Source: Candidatus Competibacteraceae bacterium
GTDB taxonomy: Bacteria; Pseudomonadota; Gammaproteobacteria; Competibacterales; Competibacteraceae
DNA: 23,212 nucleotides
Assembly (NCBI GenBank): GCA_003527885.1
Contig: DPWB01000011.1
Span: 1-23,212, forward strand
Reading direction: 5' to 3'
How positions within the stretch are numbered: position 1 is the stretch's first letter; each line of letters begins with the position of its first letter. Of this stretch, positions 1-7,134 are shown one piece after another. Both the position numbers and the translations under genes were made by a program. The notes below the pieces were generated by a model that did no database searches, was not told the DNA's origin, and saw only the letters and a list, made by a program, of their open reading frames with translations.

Positions 1-1092
1 ATCGCCTGCCCCTGCGCGCTGGGACTGGCGACCCCCATTTCCATCATGGTCGGTGTCGGCAAGGCCGCCGAACACGGTATCCTGATTCGCGATGGCGAAG
101 CGCTGCAACGCGCCGGCCAACTGACGGCGGTGGTGCTCGATAAGACCGGCACGGTCACCACCGGCCGACCGACGGTCACCCGGCTGATCGCCCTGCCGGG
201 TTTCGATGAAACCGAACTGCTACGGCTGGCGGCCGGTCTGGAGACGGGTTCCGAACACCCGCTGGGACAGGCGATCGTGAAGGCCGCCCAGGAACGCGGC
301 CTGTCCGTCCCCGCGCCGGCCGCGTTCGAGGCGATGGCCGGCATGGGCGCGAGCGGTCGCGCGGCCGACCGCTCGCTACGGGTCGGCAACCGGCGCTTGC
401 TGGAAGCCGCCCAAATCGATGCCACGCCTTTGGCGGAAGAAGCCGAGCGGTTGGCCGCCGCCGGCCAGACGCCGATCTTCGTGGCGATCGACGGCCGGCC
501 GGCGGGCCTCATCGCCGTTGCCGACCCGCTCAAGCCGGATTCGGCCGAAGCCATTCGCCGCCTGCGCGATTTGAAGCTGCGCGTGATCCTGCTGACCGGC
601 GATCATCGCGCGACCGCCCGCGCCATCGCCGCCGCGGCCGGCATCGACACCGTTTTCGCCGAGGTGGCGCCCACCGCCAAGGCGGATATCATCGCCGACT
701 TTCAGGCGCGGGGCGAGATCGTGGGGATGGTCGGCGACGGCATCAACGACGCGCCGGCCCTGGCCAAGGCCGAGGTCGGTTTCGCGATGGGGACCGGCGC
801 CGACGTCGCCATCGAAAGCGCCGGCATCACGCTGGTCGGCGGCTCGCTGCGCGGCATCGCCGACGCCATCGCCATTTCCCGCGCCACCGTCACCAATATC
901 CGGCAGAATTTGTTCGGCGCTTTCCTTTACAATACCTTGGGCATACCGCTTGCGGCAGGCGTCCTGTACCCCGCGACCGGGCTGCTGCTCGACCCGATGC
1001 TGGCCGGCGCGGCGATGGCGCTGTCGTCCTTTACCGTGGTCAGCAATGCCAACCGGTTGCGCGGTTTTCAGCCGAAAGGGGCGCCGGCATGA
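1..1092 (+). CDS. copA: Cu(I)-exporting P1B-type ATPase, C-terminal part (5' truncated by window edge)
   Basis: Reading frame 1 is open from base 1, so the gene starts upstream of the window. The first visible residues are [12 protein letters not shown], the CPC metal site of transmembrane helix 6. The phosphorylation motif DKTGT lies at 139-153, followed by the nucleotide-domain SEHPLGQA motif, TGDH (near 595-606) and [10 protein letters not shown] (about 733-762). The last two membrane helices carry YNTLGIP and MALSS, matching the YN-x4-P and M-x2-SS signatures that define Cu(I)-specific P1B-1 pumps. The family exports Cu(I) from the cytoplasm using ATP. Some members (CcoI) instead supply copper to cbb3 oxidase, and the missing N-terminus prevents that distinction. 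The stop overlaps the start of the next small ORF. Confidence 0.93.
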   Translation: MACPCALGLATPISIMVGVGKAAEHGILIRDGEALQRAGQLTAVVLDKTGTVTTGRPTVTRLIALPGFDETELLRLAAGLETGSEHPLGQAIVKAAQERGLSVPAPAAFEAMAGMGASGRAADRSLRVGNRRLLEAAQIDATPLAEEAERLAAAGQTPIFVAIDGRPAGLIAVADPLKPDSAEAIRRLRDLKLRVILLTGDHRATARAIAAAAGIDTVFAEVAPTAKADIIADFQARGEIVGMVGDGINDAPALAKAEVGFAMGTGADVAIESAGITLVGGSLRGIADAIAISRATVTNIRQNLFGAFLYNTLGIPLAAGVLYPATGLLLDPMLAGAAMALSSFTVVSNANRLRGFQPKGAPA

Positions 1093-1169
1093 CGGCGTAT
1101 CTCGTCAACTTGGCCGGACTGGGACTGATCGCCCTGATCGTCTGGTGGTTTTGGATCGCACGCTCATGA
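1089..1169 (+). CDS. 26-aa single-pass membrane miniprotein (hypothetical)
   Basis: An ATG at 1089 overlaps the ATPase stop codon. A purine-rich AAAGGGG ends about 7 bases upstream, a good ribosome-binding site. The product is [13 protein letters not shown] followed by [13 protein letters not shown], essentially one hydrophobic helix with an aromatic WWFW end and a positive C-terminus. From memory, the helix resembles the N-terminal anchor of cupredoxin-domain proteins encoded beside copper ATPases, but no cupredoxin domain follows: the frame stops and a different gene starts in an ATGA overlap. It may be a real miniprotein or only the leftover anchor of a lost copper protein. The good ribosome-binding site and the tight overlaps at both ends favour translation. 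Confidence 0.5.
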   Translation: MTAYLVNLAGLGLIALIVWWFWIARS

Positions 1170-1495
1170 AATTTCCCGATTTTCCCAAACTGGTTGGACT
1201 GTACCGGAAACCGGCTTGGCCGCAGCGGCTGGCCTTGGGCCTGACATCCGCCCTGGTGTTGGTCGCGACGTTCGCCGTCGCTTCCGTCGTGTTCGCGGCG
1301 TTGCTGGTCGCGGGTCTGGTGGTCGGCGGTTGGTTGTGGTGGCAATACCACAAGCTGACCCGCAAGATGCGTCGGGCGCAACCCGGTGTGTTCGAAGGGG
1401 AATACGAGATCGAGCCAAGCCCTCTCGCCCTGGAGGATCGGCCGGACCCGGCTCCGTCCGCCGCCGATCCGACCGAACCCCGGCGGGCGCCATGA
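1166..1495 (+). CDS. 109-aa membrane protein of unknown function
   Basis: The ATG at 1166 overlaps the preceding stop as ATGA, and the stop overlaps the next start in the same way, so translation is probably coupled. Residues 1-24 are a basic/aromatic amphipathic segment ([16 protein letters not shown]...). Residues about 25-58 are strongly hydrophobic, one long or two short membrane helices ending in GGWLWWQYHK. The rest is a hydrophilic tail rich in Pro, Asp and Glu. No enzyme motif is visible and I do not recognise the family. The frame is open upstream to about 950, but that part lies inside the ATPase gene, so the ATG at 1166 is the logical start. Confidence 0.7.
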   Translation: MKFPDFPKLVGLYRKPAWPQRLALGLTSALVLVATFAVASVVFAALLVAGLVVGGWLWWQYHKLTRKMRRAQPGVFEGEYEIEPSPLALEDRPDPAPSAADPTEPRRAP

Positions 1496-3465
1496 ACGCC
1501 GTGGCGCCGGGTGCCGTCGCGTTCTCCAGCCCCGCGGACGATCTCATTTTTCAGCGCATATACGCCGACCAGGTGCGCTTGCTGTACGTCCAAGCGCCGC
1601 TGGGGGTAGTCGGTAGCCTGTTCGTGGCGCCCCTGCTCGCCTTCATCCTCTGGAACACGGTAGCGCATTCGATTCTGGTGATTTGGGTGCTGTTCCTGGA
1701 GTCCACCGTCGCGATCCGCTGGGCGCTGACGGTCGCCTTCCAGCGCCACGCCGCCGGGGATGAGACCATCGGGCGCTGGGCCGAACGCTACACTTGGGCT
1801 TGCGCCGCAGGCGGGGTCGGTTGGGGGGGCTGCGTGGTCCTGCTGGCGCTGTCCCCATCACTGGTCGAACAAAGTTTCATCATGCTGATTCTCGGCGGCG
1901 TCTTGATGGGCGGCGTGCTCACCATGACGCCGGTATTGGCCGCCTGCATGGCCTACGCCCTACCTCTGGCGCTGCCGCCGGTGTCGTGGCTGCTCCTGCA
2001 AGACGATCTGTTGCGCGTCGTCATGGGGACAACCGGATTGTTGTATCTGTTGCTGGCGTTGGGCACCGCCCACCGCTACCACCGGACGCTCGGCCAGTAT
2101 TTGCGGTTGGCCCTGGAAAATCTTGATCTCGCCCAATCCTGCGCCAAGGCGCAGGAACAAACCGAGCGCACCAACCGGCGCTTGGCCGAACAACAGGCGG
2201 TGCTCCAAAACAGCGTGGATGCGCTGCGCGAGTTTTACCGCATCATTTCCACCCCGCACCGTCACGCCAGCGACCAAATTCAAGCGCTGCTGGCGATGGG
2301 CTGCCAGCGGTTCGGGGCGGATACCGGCGTGCTGGCGCGCGTGGAAGGTGAAGGCTATGAAATCGTTCAGCCCGTCGCGCCCGACGCGCAACTCGCTCCG
2401 GGTGACCGGTTCGCCCTGACCGATACCTACTGTCAAGAGACCCTGCGCGCGCGGCAGCCCGTGGCGTTCGAATCCGCCTTCACGCGGTTTCAGGGGAGGC
2501 GGCAGCCCCAGCACCTCAAGCGCCAGGTCGCCACCTATCTCGGCGCCGCCGTGAAAGTCGGCGACCGAACCTTCGGCACGCTCAGTTTTTCCGACCTCCG
2601 GTCCCGGCCGGCGCCGTTCACCCCGGTCGATCTCGAATTGATTCAACTCATGGCCCAGTGGGTGGGAACCACCCTCGAACAGGATCGCATGGCCGTCGCC
2701 GCCCAGCGCCAACACACCTTGCTGGCCCATGCGTCGCGCCTCAACACCCTGGGCGAGATGGCCTCCGGGCTGGCGCACGAACTCAACCAGCCCATCACGG
2801 CCATCGCCTTGTATACCGAAACGTGCTTGGCCCGACTGCGAAGCACGCAAGCCAGCCCGAACGAAATCCGGGAGACCCTGGAAAAAATCGCCGCGCAAAG
2901 CGCGCGCACCAACACCATCATCCAGCAAGTCCGCCATTTCGCCCGTCAAAGCAAACCGCAATATCTTTCGGTTCGCATCAAGGATCTGTTCGACGACATC
3001 TCGGATTTCCTGCGCCTGGAAGTCCGTCGCCACCGCATCCAGTTCGAGCTGAACATCGCTGCGGATTTACCGTTGGTACTGGCGGACCCCCTGCAATTTC
3101 AACAGGTGGTCCTCAACCTGATTCGCAACGCGGTGGACGCCATGAACCAGATTGAAGGGCCGCGCATCATTAGCGTGTTTGCCCGCCTCGATGGGGAAGT
3201 CGTCGAAATCGGCGTGAAAGACACCGGGCCCGGCGTGGCTCCGGACGTTTTCAACCAATTGCTGAATCCTTTTTTTACCACCAAACCGGATGGGCTGGGC
3301 CTGGGATTGTCGATCAGCCAATCCATCGTCGAAGCCCACGGCGGCCGGCTGTGGGCAACGTCCAATCAGGGTTCCGGCATCACCTTTCATTTCACCTTGC
3401 CCACCGCCAGCCGCGCCAAGACCTCCGAACGGATCGCCGCGGATTTGCCCCTGGCAGCGAACTGA
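1492..3465 (+). CDS. membrane sensor histidine kinase (6 TM - GAF - HisKA - HATPase)
   Basis: This is a 657-aa sensor kinase. The N-terminal 195 residues hold about six hydrophobic helices (roughly 24-48, 52-77, 97-118, 125-146, 148-168, 170-193). A short Gln-rich coiled coil follows (about 205-245), then a GAF-like domain (about 248-397, core YLGAAVKVGDRTFGTLSFSD). The H-box is GLAHELNQPITAIALYTE with phospho-acceptor His429. The ATPase domain has the N-box LIRNAVDAM (Asn546), DTGPG at 577 and GLGLGLSIS. The HELNQP box is typical of kinases such as FixL, TtrS and DctB, many of which work with FixJ-type regulators, and one lies downstream. ATG 1492 overlaps the previous stop. The signal is unknown; the membrane part matches no sensor I can name. 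Confidence 0.88.
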   Translation: MNAVAPGAVAFSSPADDLIFQRIYADQVRLLYVQAPLGVVGSLFVAPLLAFILWNTVAHSILVIWVLFLESTVAIRWALTVAFQRHAAGDETIGRWAERYTWACAAGGVGWGGCVVLLALSPSLVEQSFIMLILGGVLMGGVLTMTPVLAACMAYALPLALPPVSWLLLQDDLLRVVMGTTGLLYLLLALGTAHRYHRTLGQYLRLALENLDLAQSCAKAQEQTERTNRRLAEQQAVLQNSVDALREFYRIISTPHRHASDQIQALLAMGCQRFGADTGVLARVEGEGYEIVQPVAPDAQLAPGDRFALTDTYCQETLRARQPVAFESAFTRFQGRRQPQHLKRQVATYLGAAVKVGDRTFGTLSFSDLRSRPAPFTPVDLELIQLMAQWVGTTLEQDRMAVAAQRQHTLLAHASRLNTLGEMASGLAHELNQPITAIALYTETCLARLRSTQASPNEIRETLEKIAAQSARTNTIIQQVRHFARQSKPQYLSVRIKDLFDDISDFLRLEVRRHRIQFELNIAADLPLVLADPLQFQQVVLNLIRNAVDAMNQIEGPRIISVFARLDGEVVEIGVKDTGPGVAPDVFNQLLNPFFTTKPDGLGLGLSISQSIVEAHGGRLWATSNQGSGITFHFTLPTASRAKTSERIAADLPLAAN

Positions 3466-3480
3466 TCCGGAAACCCGGCG

Positions 3481-5409
3481 TTGATTGGCCTCAAGCGCCC
3501 AATGGCCCCTTCCGAAGATCGGCCTTGGCCGGCTCGGCGCAAGGCATTGCTTTCGGACGAGCATCGGCCCGAATCCGGTTGGCGGCGCTGGCGTCTCCAC
3601 CACCTTCATCCGGCCGCCGTCAGCCTGCTGTTCACGGCGGCCGGCCTGCTTTGGCTATTGGTGGTCGATCCGATCCTCGCCGCCGGGTTCCACGGCGACG
3701 GCGCGAAACGGCTTTTCGAACAATGGCCCAACGTGTTGGTCACCCTCACCGGCGGCATTCTGCTTTATGGGCTGCTGCAAGCCCGCGCCAACAGCGCCGC
3801 TCGCGCCCGGCAGGCGCAAGAGCTGCGGCTGAGCGAGTTCATGGAGCGGATGTTCGATGTGGCTTTTCTCAAGGACCGCCAGGGCCGTTACGTCCTCCTT
3901 AACCCGGCGGGCGCCCGGCTGGCGTGCCGCTCCTTGAGCGAGTGCCTGAACCGGGACGATCTCGCCTTGTTCCCGGCCGATATGGCCCGAAAAATGATGG
4001 AGGACGATCGGCGCGTGATCGCCAGCGGCGAGCTGTTGAGCTGCGAGGATACCTTCACCTTTCAAGGCGATACCCGGACTTTCCTCTCCACCAAATGGCC
4101 CTGCCGGGACAGCGCTGGCGCAATCGTCGGCATCATCGGCATCGCCCGAGACATCACCGTTGAAAAGCGGGCCGAACAACGCCCGCAACGCGCGCGCGCC
4201 GACCTGGAAGCGCGCGTGCGGGAGCGCACCGTCCAGCTGCTGACCATCAACGAGAACCTGGAACGGCAGATCGCCGCCCGCACTCGGGCGGAATGCGCCT
4301 TGCGCGACAGCGAGGAGCGCTTCCGCCAGCTGGCCGAACACATCCGGGAGGTGTTCTGGGTCCACGGTATCGAGCAGGAAAGGCCGCTCTATGTCAGCCC
4401 CGCCTACGAGGACATTTGGGGGCGGCCGATCCACGGCCTGCACGACCGCCCGCAGGACTGGATCGAAGCGGTCCATCCCGACGACCGGGCGCGCGTGCAA
4501 GCCGCCCATGTCGCCAAGCGGCACTCGGGGCACTTCGATGAGGAATATCGGATCGTCCGCCCCGACGGTACGGTCCGCTGGATTTGGGATCGCGGCTTTC
4601 CCATCCTCGACGAAGCTGGCCACACCTACCGCATCGCCGGCTTGGCCGAGGACATCACCCGCCGCAAGTTGGCCGAGGATCAATTGCGGCGGCAGCAGGT
4701 GGAACTGGCCCGCATGTCGCGGCTCAGCCTGGCGGTCGAACTGGCTTCCAATCTGGCCCACGAACTCAACCAGCCGCTGGCGGCCATCGTCGCCTACACG
4801 CAGGCGTGTCTGGCCTTGCTGCACCAAGCCAACACCGACCCCCGCGTGCTGACCGGCCCGCTTGAGGAAGTGGTCAAGCAAGGGTTGCGCGCCGGCGAAA
4901 TCATTCGCCATTTGCGCGAGTTGGTCCACAAACATCCGGCCGTCCAGTCCGCGCTCGATCTGAATGCGCTGGTTCGCTCCGTCGTCCACTACGCGCAACT
5001 GGAAGTGCGCCAAGCCGGTGTCGCGTTGCGCCTGGAATTGGCCGACGGCTTGCCGCCGGCCCTGGCCGACGATATCCAGATTCAGCTGGTCGTGCTGTAT
5101 TTGATCCGCAACGCCCTCGAAGCGATCGGCGAGGAGAACGGCGAACCCCGCGAGGTGATCCTGCACACCGCCCCGCTCGATGCCGACCGGGTGCAAGTCA
5201 CCGTCCGGGATACGGGACAGGGTCTCAGCCCGGAGGTCCGAGACCGCCTGTTCCAGCCCTTCTTCACCACCAAAGCGGGCGGCATGGGGCTGGGGCTGTC
5301 GGTCAGTCGCTCCATCGTCGAATCGCAGGGCGGACAGCTGTGGGCGACTTCCAATCCAGACGGCGGAGCTTCGTTCCACTTCAGCCTGCCTATCCATGCC
5401 CCCTCCTGA
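3481..5409 (+). CDS. membrane PAS-PAS sensor histidine kinase
   Basis: The gene begins 15 bases after the previous kinase. With the TTG start at 3481 (GGAAA at 3469-3473) the protein has 642 residues. An in-frame ATG at 3502 has no visible ribosome-binding site and would shorten it by seven residues, so the start is uncertain. Two membrane helices (about 43-62 and 85-101) bracket a short extracytoplasmic loop. PAS1 covers about 119-225 and ends in the PAC-like GIARDITVEK. A coiled coil follows, then PAS2 (about 278-392, ending GLAEDITRRK). The H-box NLAHELNQPLAAIVAYTQ has His427. The ATPase domain shows LIRNALEAI (Asn544), DTGQG (577) and GMGLGLSVS. No haem-FixL or flavin signature is obvious in either PAS, so the ligand is unknown. 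Confidence 0.88.
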   Translation: MIGLKRPMAPSEDRPWPARRKALLSDEHRPESGWRRWRLHHLHPAAVSLLFTAAGLLWLLVVDPILAAGFHGDGAKRLFEQWPNVLVTLTGGILLYGLLQARANSAARARQAQELRLSEFMERMFDVAFLKDRQGRYVLLNPAGARLACRSLSECLNRDDLALFPADMARKMMEDDRRVIASGELLSCEDTFTFQGDTRTFLSTKWPCRDSAGAIVGIIGIARDITVEKRAEQRPQRARADLEARVRERTVQLLTINENLERQIAARTRAECALRDSEERFRQLAEHIREVFWVHGIEQERPLYVSPAYEDIWGRPIHGLHDRPQDWIEAVHPDDRARVQAAHVAKRHSGHFDEEYRIVRPDGTVRWIWDRGFPILDEAGHTYRIAGLAEDITRRKLAEDQLRRQQVELARMSRLSLAVELASNLAHELNQPLAAIVAYTQACLALLHQANTDPRVLTGPLEEVVKQGLRAGEIIRHLRELVHKHPAVQSALDLNALVRSVVHYAQLEVRQAGVALRLELADGLPPALADDIQIQLVVLYLIRNALEAIGEENGEPREVILHTAPLDADRVQVTVRDTGQGLSPEVRDRLFQPFFTTKAGGMGLGLSVSRSIVESQGGQLWATSNPDGGASFHFSLPIHAPS

Positions 5410-5426
5410 CATAAACCCGCACCTGC

Positions 5427-6041
5427 ATGTCCGACACGCCCACCGTTTTTCTCATCGATGACGACCGCGCGGTGCGCGATGCCGTCGGCTTGCTGTTGCA
5501 AGCCAGCGGGCTCGCCGTGGAGACCTTCGCCAGCGCGGCTGAATTTCTCGACGCGGGCGTCGTCCACCGGCCGGGCTGCCTGGTCCTGGACGTGCGGATG
5601 CCCGGCCTCAGCGGCTTGGACTTACAGAAAGAATTGCGGGCCAAAGGCCACCGCACCCCGATCATCTTCATGACCGGCCACGGCGATGTTCCGATGGCGA
5701 TCCGGGCCATGAAGGCCGGCGCTTTCGATTTTATCGAGAAACCCTTCCAGGGCCAGACGCTGCTCGCCCGCATCCGCGAAGCGCTGGCCTCCGACTCCCG
5801 GCAACGTCGCCGGCAGGCGTGTCGCGACAAGGCGGCCGCGCGGCTGGCGCTGCTGTCGCCCCGCGAGCGGGAAGTGCTGGAGCGGGTGGCGGAGGGCCAG
5901 TACAACAAAGTGATCGCCGCCGAACTCGGCATCAGTCTTTCCACCGTGGAAATCCACCGCAAGCGGGTCATGGAAAAACTGCAAGCCGAGTCGCTGTCGG
6001 ACCTGATTCGCCTGCTGGCGCTGTTGAACGAGCAGCCCTGA
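5427..6041 (+). CDS. FixJ/TtrR-like response regulator (receiver + LuxR-type HTH)
   Basis: This 204-aa two-domain regulator starts 17 bases after the second kinase. The receiver domain (1-120) has the acidic cluster IDDD (11-13), phospho-acceptor Asp55 in LVLDVRMPG, the FMTGHGDVPMAI switch segment and Lys105 in FIEKPF, all FixJ-like. Residues about 140-195 form a LuxR/GerE helix-turn-helix: LSPREREVLERVAEGQYNK, then IAAELGISLSTVEIHRKRV. In FixJ-type proteins phosphorylation frees the DNA-binding domain to activate promoters. It is the only regulator next to the two HELNQP kinases and is the likely partner of one or both. Its targets are not visible; no terminator separates it from the convergent gene at 6086. 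Confidence 0.93.
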   Translation: MSDTPTVFLIDDDRAVRDAVGLLLQASGLAVETFASAAEFLDAGVVHRPGCLVLDVRMPGLSGLDLQKELRAKGHRTPIIFMTGHGDVPMAIRAMKAGAFDFIEKPFQGQTLLARIREALASDSRQRRRQACRDKAAARLALLSPREREVLERVAEGQYNKVIAAELGISLSTVEIHRKRVMEKLQAESLSDLIRLLALLNEQP

Positions 6042-6085
6042 AGCGCGGTGCGCCCCCTCGTCCGCCGGGCCTCCAGGAAGCCGGA

Positions 6086-6844
6086 TTACCGGCGTTGCGC
6101 GAAGGCGAGCAGGGCCGCCCGCGCTTCGGGCGAACCCAACAGCTCGATAAAGTGCCGGCTCTCCAACGCCACGCTGTCTTTCACCCGCTCCGCTTCGGAC
6201 CGTTTCAGCAGGGCCTTGGTCAGCCGCACCGCCCGCGCCGGCAGCGCCGCCAAACGCCGCGCCTGGCTCATCGCCAGTTCCAGGGTCGCCTCCGAATCGG
6301 CGCCGATCCCGTTGATCAAACCCCATTCCAAAGCGCGCTCCGCGTCGAACGCATCGCCGAGCAGCAACAGCTCCGCGGCGCGGGCATGGCCGATCCGCTG
6401 CGGCAGCAGCACACTGGAACCCGCCTCGGGGCACAAGCCGAGATTGACGAAAGGCAGGCGCAAGCTCGCCCCGGCCCGCGCGTACACCAGGTCACAATGC
6501 AGCAGCAGGGTCACGCCAACACCGACCGCCATCCCGTTGACGGCGGCGATCAGCGGCTTTTCAAAGCGCTGTAGCGCCGCCAGAAACTGGAACACCGGGC
6601 TGTCTTCACCGGCAGGTGGCGCCGCCAAAAAATCGGCGATATCGTTACCGCTGCTGAAGCTGTCCCCGCTGCCGGTCACCACCACCACATGGGTCGCCGG
6701 ATCGCGGCCAGCCTCATCCAGAACCGCCGTCAACGCCGCATACATGGCGCGGGTCAGGGCGTTCTTCTTGGCGGGCCGGTGGATGCGCGCCAACACGACG
6801 CGCTCCTGTTGCACCGTCACAATGTCTCGGGCGTCCGTCGTCAC
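6086..6844 (-). CDS. enoyl-CoA hydratase/isomerase family protein, probably delta3-delta2-enoyl-CoA isomerase-like
   Basis: This is a 252-aa crotonase-fold protein. Its GTG start at 6844 has GGAGG centred about 10 bases upstream. Oxyanion-hole segments are visible as GSGDSFSSGNDIADF (58-72) and AAVNGMAVGVGVTLLLHCD (100-118). The two catalytic glutamates of true enoyl-CoA hydratases are absent: by motif alignment Thr112 and Phe132 occupy the positions of rat crotonase Glu144 and Glu164. It does have LGLCPEAGSS with Glu140, the position used by ECI2/Eci1-type isomerases. That suggests shifting a 3-enoyl double bond during unsaturated fatty-acid or aromatic-ring degradation rather than hydration. 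It stands alone on the minus strand, so context gives no pathway. Confidence 0.88.
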   Translation of the reverse strand: MTTDARDIVTVQQERVVLARIHRPAKKNALTRAMYAALTAVLDEAGRDPATHVVVVTGSGDSFSSGNDIADFLAAPPAGEDSPVFQFLAALQRFEKPLIAAVNGMAVGVGVTLLLHCDLVYARAGASLRLPFVNLGLCPEAGSSVLLPQRIGHARAAELLLLGDAFDAERALEWGLINGIGADSEATLELAMSQARRLAALPARAVRLTKALLKRSEAERVKDSVALESRHFIELLGSPEARAALLAFAQRR

Positions 6845-7134
6845 GACAAGCCCTCCGTTACAGGGGGTCCAATAGCCGTTTTATGAGTTCGGTCATCTTG
6901 TAAGGTAGGACAAGCACGCCGCCGCATTGGCGCAATTGCGCGCCAGAAAAAGACCGTGACACCCGAGCCAATGCACCGCCGTACCATTTACATAATTTTA
7001 GCCGATTTACAGCTAATCGGCATGATATATGCTTAAGACGATGACGCTACGTGCGTCACCGCCGCACCCATGCCGCCGATGACTCGTACCGCGCGCCGAT
7101 CCAGTTGTTTCGACCCATAAGTAAGGTATCGCCC
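6845..7134. promoter_or_regulatory. divergent intergenic region with two palindromes
   Basis: About 290 bases separate the divergent crotonase-family gene and the beta-helix gene. The region holds a perfect 12-bp palindrome, GCGCAATTGCGC (6930-6941), and an inverted repeat, GCCGATT-N7-AATCGGC (7001-7021). A plausible promoter for the + gene is TTTACA (7006-7011), 16 bases, TATGCT (7028-7033), which would place the second palindrome across the -35 element. The + gene's ribosome-binding site GTAAGG is at 7121-7126. No convincing small gene was found here. Confidence 0.45.
7001..7021. repeat. inverted repeat, candidate operator
   Basis: Seven-base perfect arms GCCGATT and AATCGGC are separated by TACAGCT. 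The arm size and 21-bp span suit a dimeric regulator on one face of the helix. The repeat overlaps the predicted -35 of the secreted beta-helix gene, a position where binding would normally repress. No known consensus was recognised, so the regulator is unassigned. Confidence 0.4.

Noticed and set aside
950..1165. Upstream extension of the 109-aa membrane protein
   Set aside because: It would overlap the ATPase C-terminal helices out of frame; the ATGA-coupled ATG at 1166 gives a sensible membrane protein.
1960..3033. Minus-strand open frame opposite the GAF kinase
   Set aside because: Antisense shadow of a well-supported gene; no recognisable domain or ribosome-binding site.
3655..5412. Long minus-strand open frame (585 codons) opposite the PAS-PAS kinase
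   Set aside because: It lies entirely over a kinase with full motif support on the other strand. Its translation is low-complexity Gly/Gln/Asp-rich without domains; GC-rich codon bias produces such shadows.
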